A stretch of DNA of 64,000 nt from the NCBI RefSeq assembly GCF_022605725.1, contig NC_065560.1, forward strand, positions 16,979,052 to 17,043,051, in the 5' to 3' direction. How positions within the stretch are numbered: the first letter of the stretch is position 1; every line of letters starts with the position of its first letter. The notes below the pieces were generated by a model. It was not told the DNA's origin. It searched no databases and saw only the letters and a program-made list of their open reading frames with translations. Of the stretch, positions 1 through 11,560 are shown one piece after another. The position numbers and the translations under genes are program-made. The DNA comes from Anthonomus grandis grandis. Taxonomy: Eukaryota; Arthropoda; Insecta; Coleoptera; Curculionidae.

Positions 1-164
1 TTGACAAATTTGTTTACAATTAGATTTCTTGTAAAAAAATCAGATTTTACTTTACTAAGTAATACCACTACAGATAATAAAATTATATAATAAAAATTTT
101 AATCGGAAAAATATGTTAAAATTTCCTTAAGTTTATGTTAGCTTTTTAAAGATTTTCACATGTA

Positions 165-500
165 ATATTAAAGAGGATGGTGGTAGCAACTTAAAACTTG
201 GGTATTAAAATCAGGATAAAATGACATTTAAAATGAGGTATCACTCGATCCTTATTACTATTTAAAAGTCACATAAAAGGGCAGCTGTCACCCCTTAGGG
301 GTGCCATCAACCCCATAGGGGTTGATGGCAAAGGTTTATGAATGCAAGGTTATTTTGCCCGCCTAAAATCAAAAATTGAAGGGTGTGAGAGTTTTTTGTT
401 TTTTTTTTACGAAATCTGAAAGAAATTCAGCGTGAAAATTTTTCTTTGCGCCATCCTGTAGAAAAAGAACAGAGAAAATATAGATAGTTTTTCTCAACAC
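165..500. repeat. Dispersed repeat copy (MITE-like) with two tandem hairpins
   Basis: This non-coding stretch starts a block with the phrase GAGGTATCACTCGA at about 235, which recurs at about 29170 in the same window. In both places it is followed by a G-rich 'aggggt...tgcca' portion, a 'cctaaaatc' phrase and a T-homopolymer after a 'gggt-gag-g' phrase. I read these as two diverged copies of one family. No coding potential is seen. Boundaries are approximate because no target-site duplication could be recognised. Confidence 0.45.
289..329. repeat. Two back-to-back perfect hairpins
   Basis: The first hairpin is CACCCC-TTA-GGGGTG (289-303). The second is GCCATCAACCCC-ATA-GGGGTTGATGGC (303-329), with a 12-bp perfect stem and a 3-nt loop. 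They share base 303. They are far more GC-rich than their surroundings. Such hairpins can mark ends of rolling-circle or MITE-type elements, but no CTRR-type Helitron end was recognised next to them. Confidence 0.7.
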
Positions 501-529
501 AAGTTTCTACATATTGGGCTCTTTAGAGT

Positions 530-2990
530 AATATTATTATTATAAGTTATTATTTTAGTCATTAAATATCAACGTCCTATAAAAACTGCACAATTAAGTT
601 ATTCAATAATATAACCAAAAGAAAATTAAATAAATGATATGAATGAAACTAGAACTATATGCGATACAAAAGCCATTATGTGGAGGTAAACATACGTAAT
701 TTGCCATAAAATGGCATTAAAATTGACGTGTATTTATAGGTTTTATTGCTTTTGAGTATAAATAAAATGGACCTATAAATGTAATTGTGTTAGGGTTTTT
801 ATGTACCAATATGCTTAAAGAGAACCTGAGCAGAAAGAATATATGAACTGAAAATGCAAATTATAAGCTCACTTAACTCTTAATAACATTATTCAAGTTG
901 TCGTACAAAATTATATTTTTTATTAAACATGAAAAATTGACATTACGAACATGAAACTTTATTATAGGGGTTAATTTAAGACCTAAAATTTTCAGATTTT
1001 TTTAGTGGAAAGAATTTTTTAATTTAGATTTTTTTTTAAGAATACGGTCTTTGGAATATAAAAAAAATGGGTGACTCATGTTGAGTGCTAAAAAAGCAAA
1101 AAAAATAAAACTACTAAATGACGTAATTTTCAAAACATTACACTGCAAAAATTCTCCTACATGTCAATTTTCTACCTTGCCATACCTTACAAAATACATT
1201 AAGTTTTATATATAAGTGCGCAGTTATTAACAAATTAGTCAGTTCTGACTCTCACACAGAACTAAGTGGATTACTCATAGTTCAGTGTGTGCTTATGTAT
1301 AACTAATGACAAAACTAAAAAACTAAACGAATTATTGTATTTTTACACGCACTAATATTCAATATTTAGTTAAAAATTAAAAAGGATAACGTTCACGCAC
1401 TTTTTTTAATTACCGAGTCTAAGGGACTAAGATATCTTAAATGAATAACACGATGTATTAATCGACGTATTCTGATGCAAAATCTGATTTGTATAAACGC
1501 CCGTCACTTGATCCATGAAATTTTGAAAGTGATCTACAGTCTTAGCTTCTAGATTTTAGCTGTATATTTATGGACAAATATCGCGAAACCACGTTTGACG
1601 GTAATATCATATATTTCTAACACCCATCATTCAACGACTATCCTTTCTTCGTAAAATTTCCGTTAAGTAATGACAAACTCGTCAATTTATACTACTCGCA
1701 TCACTCACCACCTAAAAAGCAGAACATTTCATAAAGATACTACTGGTGCATCTTTTAAATAAAATGAGTACTTTTTAATATTCACTTTTATATAACTAAG
1801 CCAGAAACTGAAACTTAAAAGAAAATTATACTTAATTAAGATAGTCTTAGAAAAATTAAAAGAAGAAAAATTAAAAAAAAACCCATTCCTACTGCTTTTA
1901 AGTACTATGGCATGGCAAAACCGCAAGTTTAGGCGAAATGTCATCTTCTCAAAGCCAAACGGCTTTGTGTTTACTTTTGGCATTTGTGAGGTTCTGTGTT
2001 TTTTATTTAGTTTCTGGTTGAAAAAGAGAAAAAGTCTCATTTGAGTGTTTTTGTAAACTCTTCCGATGGTAAAAACTTGTGCCGTTCGTACTGCAGCATA
2101 GAAAAAATGAAATTAAATCCGATCTTTTCACAAGTTGTTATTAATTATGGTATTAACACTTTCTACATAACTTTTGTAACATTACACAACACTTCCTTAA
2201 GAATAAAGAACTCACGGCTTGCGCATGACGTCATTCAATGTAGGCTAATATTATTAAGCATAAAGTAATGTATATGAGCATTATGTAATGTATATGTATA
2301 TACATTAATGTATATGAGCACTAAGATAATATTTATGATAACACTAGTCTGATATGGGATATTTAATAGGAAAATAATATAAAAATATGGATAATTAGGT
2401 ATTAAGAGTTTTCGATATAAACAGGGCTGCCAGACATAAACTGAACTCTTAGTCGGGCACCATTTGAGTTTTTTTTGAATAATCGACCAAATTTTTTTAA
2501 CATATTTAACAACTGTGACTATATGACTTAAAAGTTTATTTAAAAAAAAACATTTAAATTTTTAAATGTTGAAAACTTCTTTTACACGAAATAAAAAAGG
2601 TTGACAACTTTATTTCGTGCATTATGAATGTGAAAATACATAATATATTTTAAACGATAAATAATCTAAAAAAATAAATGTAAAAATTAAATTAATATGT
2701 TGTAGTGTTATTATTTATAATTAAATTTGTAAAAAAACTAACAGTGGCAAAATTGAAACTAAACTACTTATTTGAAATATAAAACTCCAAATGTGAAAAT
2801 AAATTTAATAGATTGGCCTGGATTATGCCATATCTTTAAATGTAATGTTCATTCTTTTTTTACTCATTTATCAAAAAAACTTCTTTAAGTACTTAAAGTT
2901 TGCAGTTTCCTTTTCTTAGTTTTTCTAGGTTGGCTATGATTATTTTTCATACTTAGAATTAAAATTCTCAAAATATAATTTTTTGAGTGT
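530..2990. other. AT-rich intergenic sequence, no gene recognised
   Basis: The stretch is rich in A/T homopolymers. Short open frames exist (for example 1729-2040 minus and 2041-2268 plus), but their products are low-complexity F/K/N-rich and match no family I know. At about 2267-2330 a short phrase close to TAATGTATATGAGCA is repeated two to three times in tandem. Confidence 0.6.
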
Positions 2991-2999
2991 ATCTGACAA

Positions 3000-5245
3000 T
3001 TTCCAAATGGAGCTGAATATTTATTTTTAATGAAGTACCTTAAAAAACATTTCACCAAGAAACGATATTTTATTGTAGATATTCAGAAAGGTTCTTCATG
3101 TTCATCAATAAGTTTCTTAAATATAATGTAAGCTGTTGAAACTACATTTACTAGGCGTTAACAGGGATATAAGAGAAAACCACGATTTAAGGATCCTGTT
3201 AAATTATAAGAATCTTCTACTACACAAGGTGCATCCAAAGTTACATTTTTTCACAAGATGCACAATCGATTTTACATAGCAACAATATCCGGTCAAATAT
3301 GTTATTACTGGCAATTTTGATGTACTAGCTTTAGTATCACACTTAAGAAAAGTGTTATACTGTGATTTATGTTCAGAAAATTTAAAGAATTTATTTATAT
3401 TATTATCCCCATAATGTTGACACCTTAGAGATAGAATTGATTAGATCCTTAGCCTATTCTCTGATTCATAAAGCTGGCGTACTGATATATGATAATGACC
3501 ACCAGCTAATTGCCTTAATTTTTTAAAACAACTCTTCAACGAGTCAGTTTGAAATTTACCTAGCAAAACATAATTCATGCCCAATTCAGTTAAACAGTAT
3601 TTGGACACGTCAAGAACCCCATGAATAAATGGTATGACTTAAATCAGTGTGAGTTTGTCGGCTCAGTGTATGAGAAAATCTAGATGAGTTCCAAGAGCTT
3701 TAATTTTGCATTTTGTGTAAGAAATAAAACTTCGTGGGAACGTTCTTAAAGGATGTTAATACCTTTTTGGCATAAGGTTCTTGGTATTTATCTAGTAAAT
3801 GTTTACCCTTAAGAGGAGTTTTTACATAAACAATTTTCCATTAAGTTCATATAGTATTAATAAATTCAGCAGTGTCTTGTGAGAAGGGCAAATTGTTAAT
3901 AAAACCTTTTAGTGCTTCTATAACAAAAGGATTAAAGGTCTTAAGAGCCAGTTTAATATTTTGTCTTTCTATGGAAGATACAAACAAGACTTTTAAGAGA
4001 ATAGCCATGTTTAAATAGTTAATCTTTATCCAGTTCAAATTTTTTAATTACTAAAAAGCAAGCATATTTTGTTTCCCCTGTCTCAAAGTCAGGATAAAAA
4101 AATGTTTGTTCAGGTTTGGAATTAAGCCGGTTATTAAAAAAAGACTTAGGTAAATGAACAGGGTCAAAAAAGCAAAAAAGAGGCCTTATGGGTTTAATAG
4201 GATGTGGGAAAACTATACTTAAAAAATTTCTTTGAAATTTTCTACTATTATTTTAATAAAGTTATATAAAATTTCAGAACTTATCATAGATACAGAAGAT
4301 ATACGAATAACTTCTCTAAATCTTGAGCATGAACTGGTTATCATAGATGTCACTGCAGATTTTACTAAATTATGATTATTTACGGTTATTTCTATTATAT
4401 TACCAGCTTTGTAATCTAAATAAGGCCTAATGTGAATTTCTTCGAAAAGCAACACAATATATTTTTGTTTTTTTTTTTGTTAAATATTGATGAATATTAA
4501 GAGCATAAGTTAAAAACAATTTCTTTCATCAATATGTGGATCAGTCAGAAATTTATTACAGATAGGTTTGATAGTGTCAGGATGTGATAAACTAATAGAA
4601 GCATGATTTCTTAAATATTTATATGAATAGTAAGTAAATAAAATAGAGCATAAGACAAATGTATTGGGTACTATACAGTACCAATACCTGTACTGGAGTA
4701 TTTATATCTTTCTTTTTAAGCATTAAGCAAAGTAAATTGTTCTGAAACAAATTTTAGAGTATCTGTAAATTTAACTGGTCATTTAAGATTTAAAAGAATA
4801 TCAGTAACAAATTTAATTTATTTTTTTATTTTTTGGATTCAAGTTGATTTAAATCAGGCTCGGAAAGCAGTGTGTCATCTTCGGTGTGACCACTAGTACT
4901 AATTGTTGGAAACTCAGTGGCCAGATTATTATGTAAGCTTAAAGGGAATAACATCATTGTGTTATCAATTGTGTCAATTGTATAAATTGATACACAAGCA
5001 CATTGGCATTTTTATGTAAAATGACATTAGCTTTAAATTCGAATCTATAAAAATTGCCCATATTATTATAGAGGCAGGTATATATTCTATCTTAAACAAT
5101 ATCAAATTTTCAATAGTGTTTTCCAGAGTTTGTGGGACAACGCTTAAAAACCATTAAAAACCATCCTTCTTTAATATGATAATTTTTGAATACTTTTAAA
5201 CATTTCTCAAAAGTCTCAAAACAAGTTGCTTTTTTAAAAACAAGG
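3000..5245 (-). pseudogene. Degenerate P-element / THAP9-like transposase
   Basis: Reading the minus strand from about 5245 downward gives a broken but continuous series of segments with the order and motifs of THAP9/P-element transposases. These are: a region resembling the pre-catalytic part; 'LFEEIHIRPYLDYKAGNII' (about 4380-4455), corresponding to the DEIHI-PY-DYK-GNI catalytic-core motif; 'RQNIKLALKTFNPFVIEAL' (about 3915-3975); 'DTAEFIN' (about 3850-3875); 'KTPLKGKHLLDKYQEP' (about 3780-3830); 'RQLAGGHYHISVRQL' (about 3468-3515), the highly conserved RQLAGG-Y-IS segment; and a C-terminal Cys motif KKC-C-LC (about 3225-3260). Many stops and frameshifts interrupt it. The first acidic residue of the motif is E where D is usual. 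The N-terminal THAP zinc finger was not found. The family is a cut-and-paste DNA transposase, sometimes domesticated, but this copy cannot encode a protein. No terminal repeats were recognised. Confidence 0.72.
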
Positions 5246-5249
5246 TTAT

Positions 5250-8200
5250 CTTCCTTACTTTTCTCTAATGCTGCTTAAGGCCGTTGCTTGCATTCGATGC
5301 GGGCAGCATTTTTTGGCGGGTCTGGGTGGTATACAAAATCCATTTGTAGGATTGCTGCTTGCCGGTTATAGTTTTCATATTTTTGTTTTCGGCGTTAGCA
5401 TAATATTTTTAATTATAATTTTGGTAATAAATTGGTACGCCAATTATTTGAGGTTATTATGTATTTAGTATTACATGGGTTATTAAAACGTCCAAGAGTT
5501 GTGGTAGGTGTTAATTTAAAATATTTTTTTTTTAAGTTTTAAGTACTGTAAAAATCTAGTACATTGCAATATTTTGCAATTCTTTTTCTAGATTTTCACG
5601 TAATATAATTTAGATTATAGCAAGCTCGAATTTTCTGTATCCGAGGCGGCGATATCCGAGGTTCTTATGTCTTGTAATAAATTAATAATTCAAAAAAAAC
5701 AATAAAGATTAAACTGAAAAAGGTTAGCACCATTATATAATACTTCTTTAAAACTTATTATTTTTTTTTCAGATAAAAATATCGAAATCAAATATGCCTT
5801 AATTAAAGGTAAAATAAACAATATAGAACATGAGCATTAAAAAAAATGCCACTCAATAATTTCGTTTATATAAGTTTGGTCAATACTTTATAGTATGGAG
5901 AATTATTTTTGTTGGGATTGATATCAGTAAAATTAATCTATAATTGATTATTGCAAGGAATGAATAAAGTAAGAAACTTTAATATATCATTGCACCCGGT
6001 ATATTTGCGTGTTAGTAAAAAAAGATGGCCTATGCGACATGCGCTATACGCGAAGAATTTTGGATTGCAATAAGCGGCAGTATCTCTCTCGTTTTGTTCG
6101 TTGAAAGTACCACCATCTTTTCGGGTACCGCAAAAGCCTTAATTCTACAAACTCAAAATTAGTGTTTTCAAAAAAATTAGTGTTTTCACAAACTCAAAAT
6201 TCATAAGAACTATCAAGTGCACGAAGATCCAGCAACTAGATCCTCACGGATAAGTCGTTAAGTCCCCTTTGTTTCGCCGCTCAATGGTGAATAATATCAA
6301 AATTTCTCTTTTTATACAGTCCACAGTTTTATCTCATTTATTAGTCAATTATTCACCAAAGTTTAAAAAATATATATAAAATAAATTTCTTTCTTATTTA
6401 GTTTCATACCCTTTTTTTTTATTACTTTGCTTTTTATATTAAAAATCCTTTTTAACAAAATAGTCCGGGATCTTCTTATTAAAAAAAATACATATACCTA
6501 CCCATCTAGTCATTTATTTGAAACAATTTTAACAAAAGCAAAAGCATGTTTTGGTAATGCATATGTTGGTAATGATATAGTGATGAAAATTCTATCTAAG
6601 CATAAAAAATCTAAAGAGTTGTGTTACATATACACGGTAATTTGTCAGAGACTTATTTCTTGAATGAAATATAAGAAGTCAGGCAAAAGAGAGCCTATGT
6701 GAGAATATGAATCTTTAATGTCTTGTATTTTGAACTACAGGATAATAAAGCTAAATGAAACAGTTTAATATTTATTTGCTTCTAAGAATCCTAAATTAAA
6801 AATAATTATTATTCACTATATTAAAAAATAGAATATTACCTATATTAATAAATTGCATTGAAGGAATAGGGCAATGCAGACAAAATAATTTAATTTTTTT
6901 CAAACGAGTAGCGTACCGTTTTCTTTTCTAAAAATACTTAGTTAAAAGCTTACAAGGAAACTTACGGTTACGAAATACCAGAAATATGTCACTGAATTCT
7001 GTCACAATATTAAAAGACCACGCAGTATAAAAAATTATTAAAACCAATTTATATTACTTATACATATATTTTTTTTCTACTTTTAACACAGCTCTGCGGT
7101 TTTTCCTGTATCTTAAACTAGATAAAAACTATAGCCTTAGTAATAAAATATTGTCCTATAATAATAAAATTAATATCAATATTTACAACCATTTTCTACA
7201 GGTAGGGCGTTATTTGCAATAAGTTTTAGAATAATGCAAAAGTTCATGATGAATAACTAATTTTTGTAGGAACAATAACTGCTTCTCAGAGTTATAGGTT
7301 GGTTTCAGGACGACAGTATCTTTTTGACCTAACGTCTCGTATTTGGTCTGACGAGTAGCGTAAATAATTTTTAAATTTCTTCAGTTAAAACAAATTGTTG
7401 TAACTTTAAAAAACTTACTTTCTATATATTATAGATTCAGGAACATCTTTTCAAATAGTATTTACTGCATTTACAAATTGTAATAAGCAATGCTTGTTAC
7501 AATTTGTTACAAAAGTTTTTAAACTGTAAATAATAAAATAATTTTCGGGGCTCTTGCGTCATGCCAAAAGTTAATAATATAAGTATAAAATTGATTTTTT
7601 CTTTAAAAGAAAAAAATTTTTTAAATTAACTTTTGAATTCTTTAATTCAGTTAAAATTCGAAATGTAAGTGGGTCATGGTAGGCCCCTAGCGGTTGAGAT
7701 ACGTATCTGCATAGGTTTTATAAAATATTACGAGATTAATTAAATAAATAAAATTTATTCAATATGAAAAATGTCTTAGATTATTAAAACAATAAAAGCA
7801 AAAATATCACTTTTTAGAGTTAATAGTTATTAATATTTTTTTTTAGTTGATAGAAGAAAATGCTAAATATGTAACGTAGGGATAAATTAATGGAATTAAC
7901 ACTTAACTTTATAGTTTGGATCCCTAATTTTTAATTCTCTGGTATGCCTAGGATCAATAATTTCTGGTGGCAAACAATTTTAATTTTTCTAGATGAGGTA
8001 ATATTCTATTAAAAAAAATCAATATCAATTTTTACCTCTATACAAATAACTTCTTTGAATGTCTAAACCCCAAAGTAACATACTTTATTTTTTGCTATAT
8101 TCTGATGAAGCACCAAGATATGGAAAATCGCTATTAATTATAAGCCTACAATTTCTAATTTTAAAATTAAACTTTACTTCTAACTTTTGTTTTGCACGTT

Positions 8201-9410
8201 CTTCATTATTCTTGCCCCAAGAGGTTGCTTTAGAAAATAACTTTTAGTATAAAATACTTTTAACTGTGGACGAACAACTTGTGGAAGGTCGCATTTTACA
8301 TATTTTTCCGAAGTTAGCGGCTGTTAACAGTCTTCTCCTTTGTTGTTGCCACTCTGCAGAATCTGACTAAAGTCTAGTGCGTTGTTCTATTTCTTGATGC
8401 TCAGACTCAAATTAATAATAAATTAGCCAAAAAGTACCTAATTAGCAGAAGTTTTAATTTACATTTATATAACTCCTTATTGCAGTGTTACTACATTAGC
8501 TTTATGAGAAGGTACATAAATTATAAAAAAATTTTGTAAATTTAAGAAAGAAGAAGCTTATGTTTAGGGAGACCCTAGTTAAGAACTAAATAAAATAGTT
8601 AAGATCAAAATTAAAACGTATAGCAATTTGACACTTTTTGCTTATATAGGATTATTATGAACTAATTTTAAAAGATCTTATTTTGTTGTTTCAATCCTGT
8701 GTTTTTGTCTCAGGCTCTTGTGGTATATCCATATCAATTATAGAAGAATTTTTTTTAGAAGAAAAGTTTATTTTCTAAAAAGTATATATTTTATATGGTT
8801 TTTTAATTTTAACTCACTAAGACTTAAAGCAAAGCTGCGGATTTGATTATCAAAATATCGAATTAAAAAACTGAAATTATTAAAATAAATAAAATATTAA
8901 ATACTATTATTACAAAGTACTTACATGGTCAAACTAGACGATAACGAACTTGTTGATGGAAGCCAAATAGAATGTGCTCTTAAAGTAAAAAAAGTAAAAT
9001 GATTTTTTGATAAAGTTATTTTATTTTAATGAGTGATCCACTAAGAATAGCTTTCTGAAAAAAAGAAAAGTATTGGCCGTAGGACAGCCAAGAAAATATT
9101 ATTAAAGAAAACATGGAAAATTTCTGGAAATTATTTTCCAGTTGCCAAAACTATTTTTTACAAGATTTTGCCTAAATAAGAGGTATCATAAATAATGGCA
9201 CCATAATTGAAAAAATTTGACTTTTATTATTGTTTAAACTGTTAGTTAAAAATCACTTTTTCTCCAAATTCTACTATAACTGATGCAAATTTTTCGTTCA
9301 CTATCCTGGTATTTTAAATATTACTTATTATCCAATCTGGAATTATGGTATCAGATTTAGTTATTCATTTCTTTCTCTTATTCTATTAAAATAGCTATAA
9401 TTAAGATTTG
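5250..9410. other. AT-rich intergenic sequence, no gene recognised
   Basis: I see no protein family here. Open frames at 5268-5468 (+, 66 codons, strongly hydrophobic C-terminal half) and 6427-6663 (+, 78 codons) are the longest. Neither has a recognisable motif, splice context or codon pattern that would support a gene. Confidence 0.55.
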
Positions 9411-9638
9411 TCTTCTTCTTCTTCTTCTTCTTCTTCTTCTGCTTTACTTATGACCTTGCATCATTTTAGACGGCCACCCACATTCGATCTAATGGACCTA
9501 TAGTTTAATATTAGTGTTTCGAACCACGAACCAGTTTTTTGTAAAGACAAGCACAAAAATCATGTCCATGCCAGGATTCAAACCTGAAACCACACCATCG
9601 CATTGTGAACATTTGCTTACGACGCCACCGGGGTCGGC
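9411..9638 (-). mobile_element. tRNA-derived SINE with (AAG)n tail
   Basis: On the minus strand the element begins near 9638 with a tRNA-like head. A sequence fitting an RNA polymerase III A box (TGGCGTCGTAAGC) lies at 9627-9615. About 30 nt later a B box (GGTTTGAATCC) lies at 9584-9574. After a non-tRNA body it ends in a run of AAG/GAA triplets, seen as (TCT)n on the plus strand at 9411-9440. Head, box A, box B, unrelated body and microsatellite tail is the classic SINE layout. SINEs are transcribed by Pol III and retrotransposed by LINE proteins. The head is too diverged and lacks an acceptor stem pairing, so it is not a functional tRNA gene. Confidence 0.75.
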
Positions 9639-9639
9639 T

Positions 9640-10310
9640 AAGATTTTGTAAAATCCTATTTTCTTATTCGTCATTATACATGCCGAGTTTGAGATAGCAA
9701 TCGTTCTAAGAACTAAATAAAAAAAAATTCCAGTCATTTATTATAATCTCTTTACCAGAGGTAATTTACAATATTTTTTTTCTGAGGGCAAGGCTAATTC
9801 TTCCCGATAAGCCATTCTCAGTGGGACACCCGATACATGTAAATCAAGATGTAAGTCGATGCTAGGTTAGGCGTTCATGGAATACGAATATTGATCCTTG
9901 TAAAACGTGTAACAAGTCTGGTTTGTAAATATATATCATTGTAATATTATAATTTTGCTTATATGAATTAAAATGTATTTTTATTATAATGCTTTATTTT
10001 AAGATTTTTAAAAAATAATATGTTATAACATTTCATACATTTATATTATATGAATGAGCTAAAGTTATCGTGGCCTAATAGCATATTAGGCAAATGGGGA
10101 TACACCTATTTTTTCCAGCTCAGCGCCGCATGCTTTGAGGCTTACATGAAATATAAATTTATTAATATTAAAATTAGATCTAGGTACAAAATACTTCCAC
10201 AAAAAACACACTTACCAAAGAAATACTAATAACTAAATGAGAATATTATACCAAATTAAATAAAATACGTAATATAAAGAAGAAAATACTGCTAGGTCGA
10301 AAGCCCATCA
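9640..10310. other. Intergenic sequence, no feature recognised
   Basis: This is AT-rich sequence between the SINE and the Harbinger-type element. No open frame or repeat structure was recognised. Confidence 0.55.
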
Positions 10311-10313
10311 TAA

Positions 10314-10360
10314 GGCTAAAAACACACGAGGCGGTTTGCAAGCGGTTTGCGCCGCGACGG
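10314..10360 (+). repeat. Left terminal inverted repeat of Harbinger element
   Basis: It pairs with 11128-11173 along its whole length, apart from one extra A. It is directly preceded by the TAA target duplication. Confidence 0.9.
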
Positions 10361-10623
10361 TTGTCGCGCCGTGGTCGAGCTCGACGCCTCGTTTATGGGA
10401 CTTGTGAGCTTTGAAACAGACGGCGCCGCCTAATCCCATAAAACGCGGCGTCTGTCGCGCGTACCCTGCTCGATACCATGGGCCGCCGGCACGCCGCTTG
10501 GTTTTTATTGCTTTAGCGGCACTACCGCGGCACATCATTTACTTATCTTCTGTGTTGCAAACCACACGTAGGGCTTTTTGGTGCGTTTTTTTTTTGTGCA
10601 GTGTTGAAAATTGTTCATTTATT

Positions 10624-10752
10624 ATGGAAACCAGGGAATTCAACATAGAAAAATTAATTACTGAGGTTCAATTGAGGCCAGCGATTTGGGATATGCGTGA
10701 TGATAATTTTTCCTTTGGTATTAGCTTTTGTACATGGCTCTTGGATCAATAA
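10624..10752 (+). pseudogene. MADF-domain protein N-terminal fragment (Harbinger accessory gene)
   Basis: The 42-codon reading frame starts METREFNIEKLITEV and includes 'LRPAIWD'. This fits the start of a MADF domain (L-I-V---P-IWD). MADF/Myb-like proteins are the DNA-binding partner of the Harbinger transposase and help bring it to the DNA ends. Only the first third of the domain remains before a stop. The domain's later 'W--I' and 'RD-Y' portions are absent. Its position just inside the left inverted repeat and its orientation agree with the two-gene layout of this superfamily. Confidence 0.6.
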
Positions 10753-10792
10753 AAGTAACTCCTGGTATGATTCCTTTGACATTCTGGTGAAA

Positions 10793-10990
10793 TTAAATTA
10801 AATTTTCCGGATCTTCACAAATCTCCTTATAGATGGTATTAAAATATCCCTTCTTGTTTCTTTCCATAACTATGGGATGTATCCATAGCTTACGTTTCGT
10901 TCTATTTTTTTTTTTTTTTGGTTTTTTGCGTAATGCCAGTGCCGATGCCGCTAACAAAAATAAAAAATCATCTTTACTGTCGGAGTCCAT
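10793..10990 (-). pseudogene. PIF/Harbinger transposase N-terminal fragment
   Basis: From the ATG at 10990 the frame begins MDSDSKDDFLFLLAASALAL, then a basic KKPKKKKNRTKRK stretch, then 'LWIHPI' and 'GYFNTIYKEICEDPENL'. Acidic start, hydrophobic LLAA, basic run, W-HP-I and an aromatic '---DPE-F' segment are the recognisable N-terminus of Harbinger-type transposases. The HTH-containing middle and the nuclease domain are deleted. The frame is open upstream to 11029, but the conserved start is at 10990. Confidence 0.7.
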
Positions 10991-11127
10991 TTTGCTCACG
11001 ATAAATAAAAAACTGTGAACTGTACGCAAACCTTGGCAACATCAAACTGATCTTGTAATTTTTCGTGCCGTTCGTAGTTGCGAAAGCCGTCGCGTGTGTT
11101 TTAAGTCGAGCGGCGGTCCACCGGTCG

Positions 11128-11173
11128 CCGTCGCGGCGCAAACCGCTTGCAAACCGCCTCGTGTGTTTTAGCC
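11128..11173 (-). repeat. Right terminal inverted repeat of Harbinger element
   Basis: Reverse complement of 10314-10360 with one 1-bp length difference. It is followed by TAA at 11174-11176. Confidence 0.9.
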
Positions 11174-11284
11174 TAAGGCAAGGAGGCGGGCGCCGCGCCG
11201 CGCCGAGAAAATGCACGTGGATCGGCGACAAAATAAAATCAAAATATATTCGAATTAAATAATTTCAGTAAGGGCTCATATAAA

Positions 11285-11560
11285 AAAGTCAATAAAAATT
11301 TAATTAAATAAAATAACCAAAGAATTACTTTCTGCTCAATTCACCAGTAGTACTGCTTAATAAATCTTACAGATTAAATAAATAGCAACAAAATGGCAAT
11401 GAAACAAGCAATAACTAAAATGTTATAAAGTAAAATTACAGGATATCGCAAAAGATATAGTAAATAAAAATTTAATAAAATCACTAAGGAATTACCCCCT
11501 ATTCAATTTAGCAGTAATTCCTATGGTAAATATATTAAATTAAATAACTATCATTAAATT
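11285..11560. repeat. Degenerate direct repeat, period about 175 bp
   Basis: A block beginning GTCAATAAAAATTTAATTAA (about 11289), with 'gaattacttt-ctgctcaatt', resembles a block at about 11458 (GTAAATAAAAATTTAATAAA, then 'gaattacccc-ctattcaatt'). Similarity was judged by eye and is imperfect. Confidence 0.4.

Larger units (their letters stand above)
10314..11173. mobile_element. Non-autonomous PIF/Harbinger element (860 bp)
   Basis: The element is bounded by TAA target-site duplications (10311-10313 and 11174-11176), the 3-bp TWA type expected of PIF/Harbinger transposons. Its terminal inverted repeats are about 46-47 bp (10314-10360 and 11128-11173) and differ by one A in a short A-run. 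The outer sequence is GGCTAAAA(A)CACACGAGG, and each repeat contains a doubled GCGGTTTGC word. The ends are GC-rich against an AT-rich background. Inside are the 5' ends of the two genes typical of Harbinger elements in converging orientation: a MADF-domain protein (+) and the transposase N-terminus (-). The central portions, including the DDE catalytic domain, are missing, so this is an internal-deletion derivative. It probably depended on a full-length relative for mobility. Confidence 0.85.

Noticed and set aside
289..329. Helitron 3' end (hairpin)
   Set aside because: No CTRR terminus within a few bases of the hairpin and no TC 5' end were recognised.
5268..5468. Small membrane protein gene
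   Set aside because: The frame is short and hydrophobic because of AT-rich composition. There is no splice, promoter or family support.
9574..9638. Possible tRNA gene (box A and box B present)
   Set aside because: There is no acceptor-stem pairing. The sequence continues into an unrelated body with a microsatellite tail, so it is a SINE head.
10411..10752. 113-codon plus-strand open frame taken as one protein
   Set aside because: Its first half is read through GC-rich terminal-repeat-adjacent DNA. Only the part from the ATG at 10624 resembles a MADF domain.
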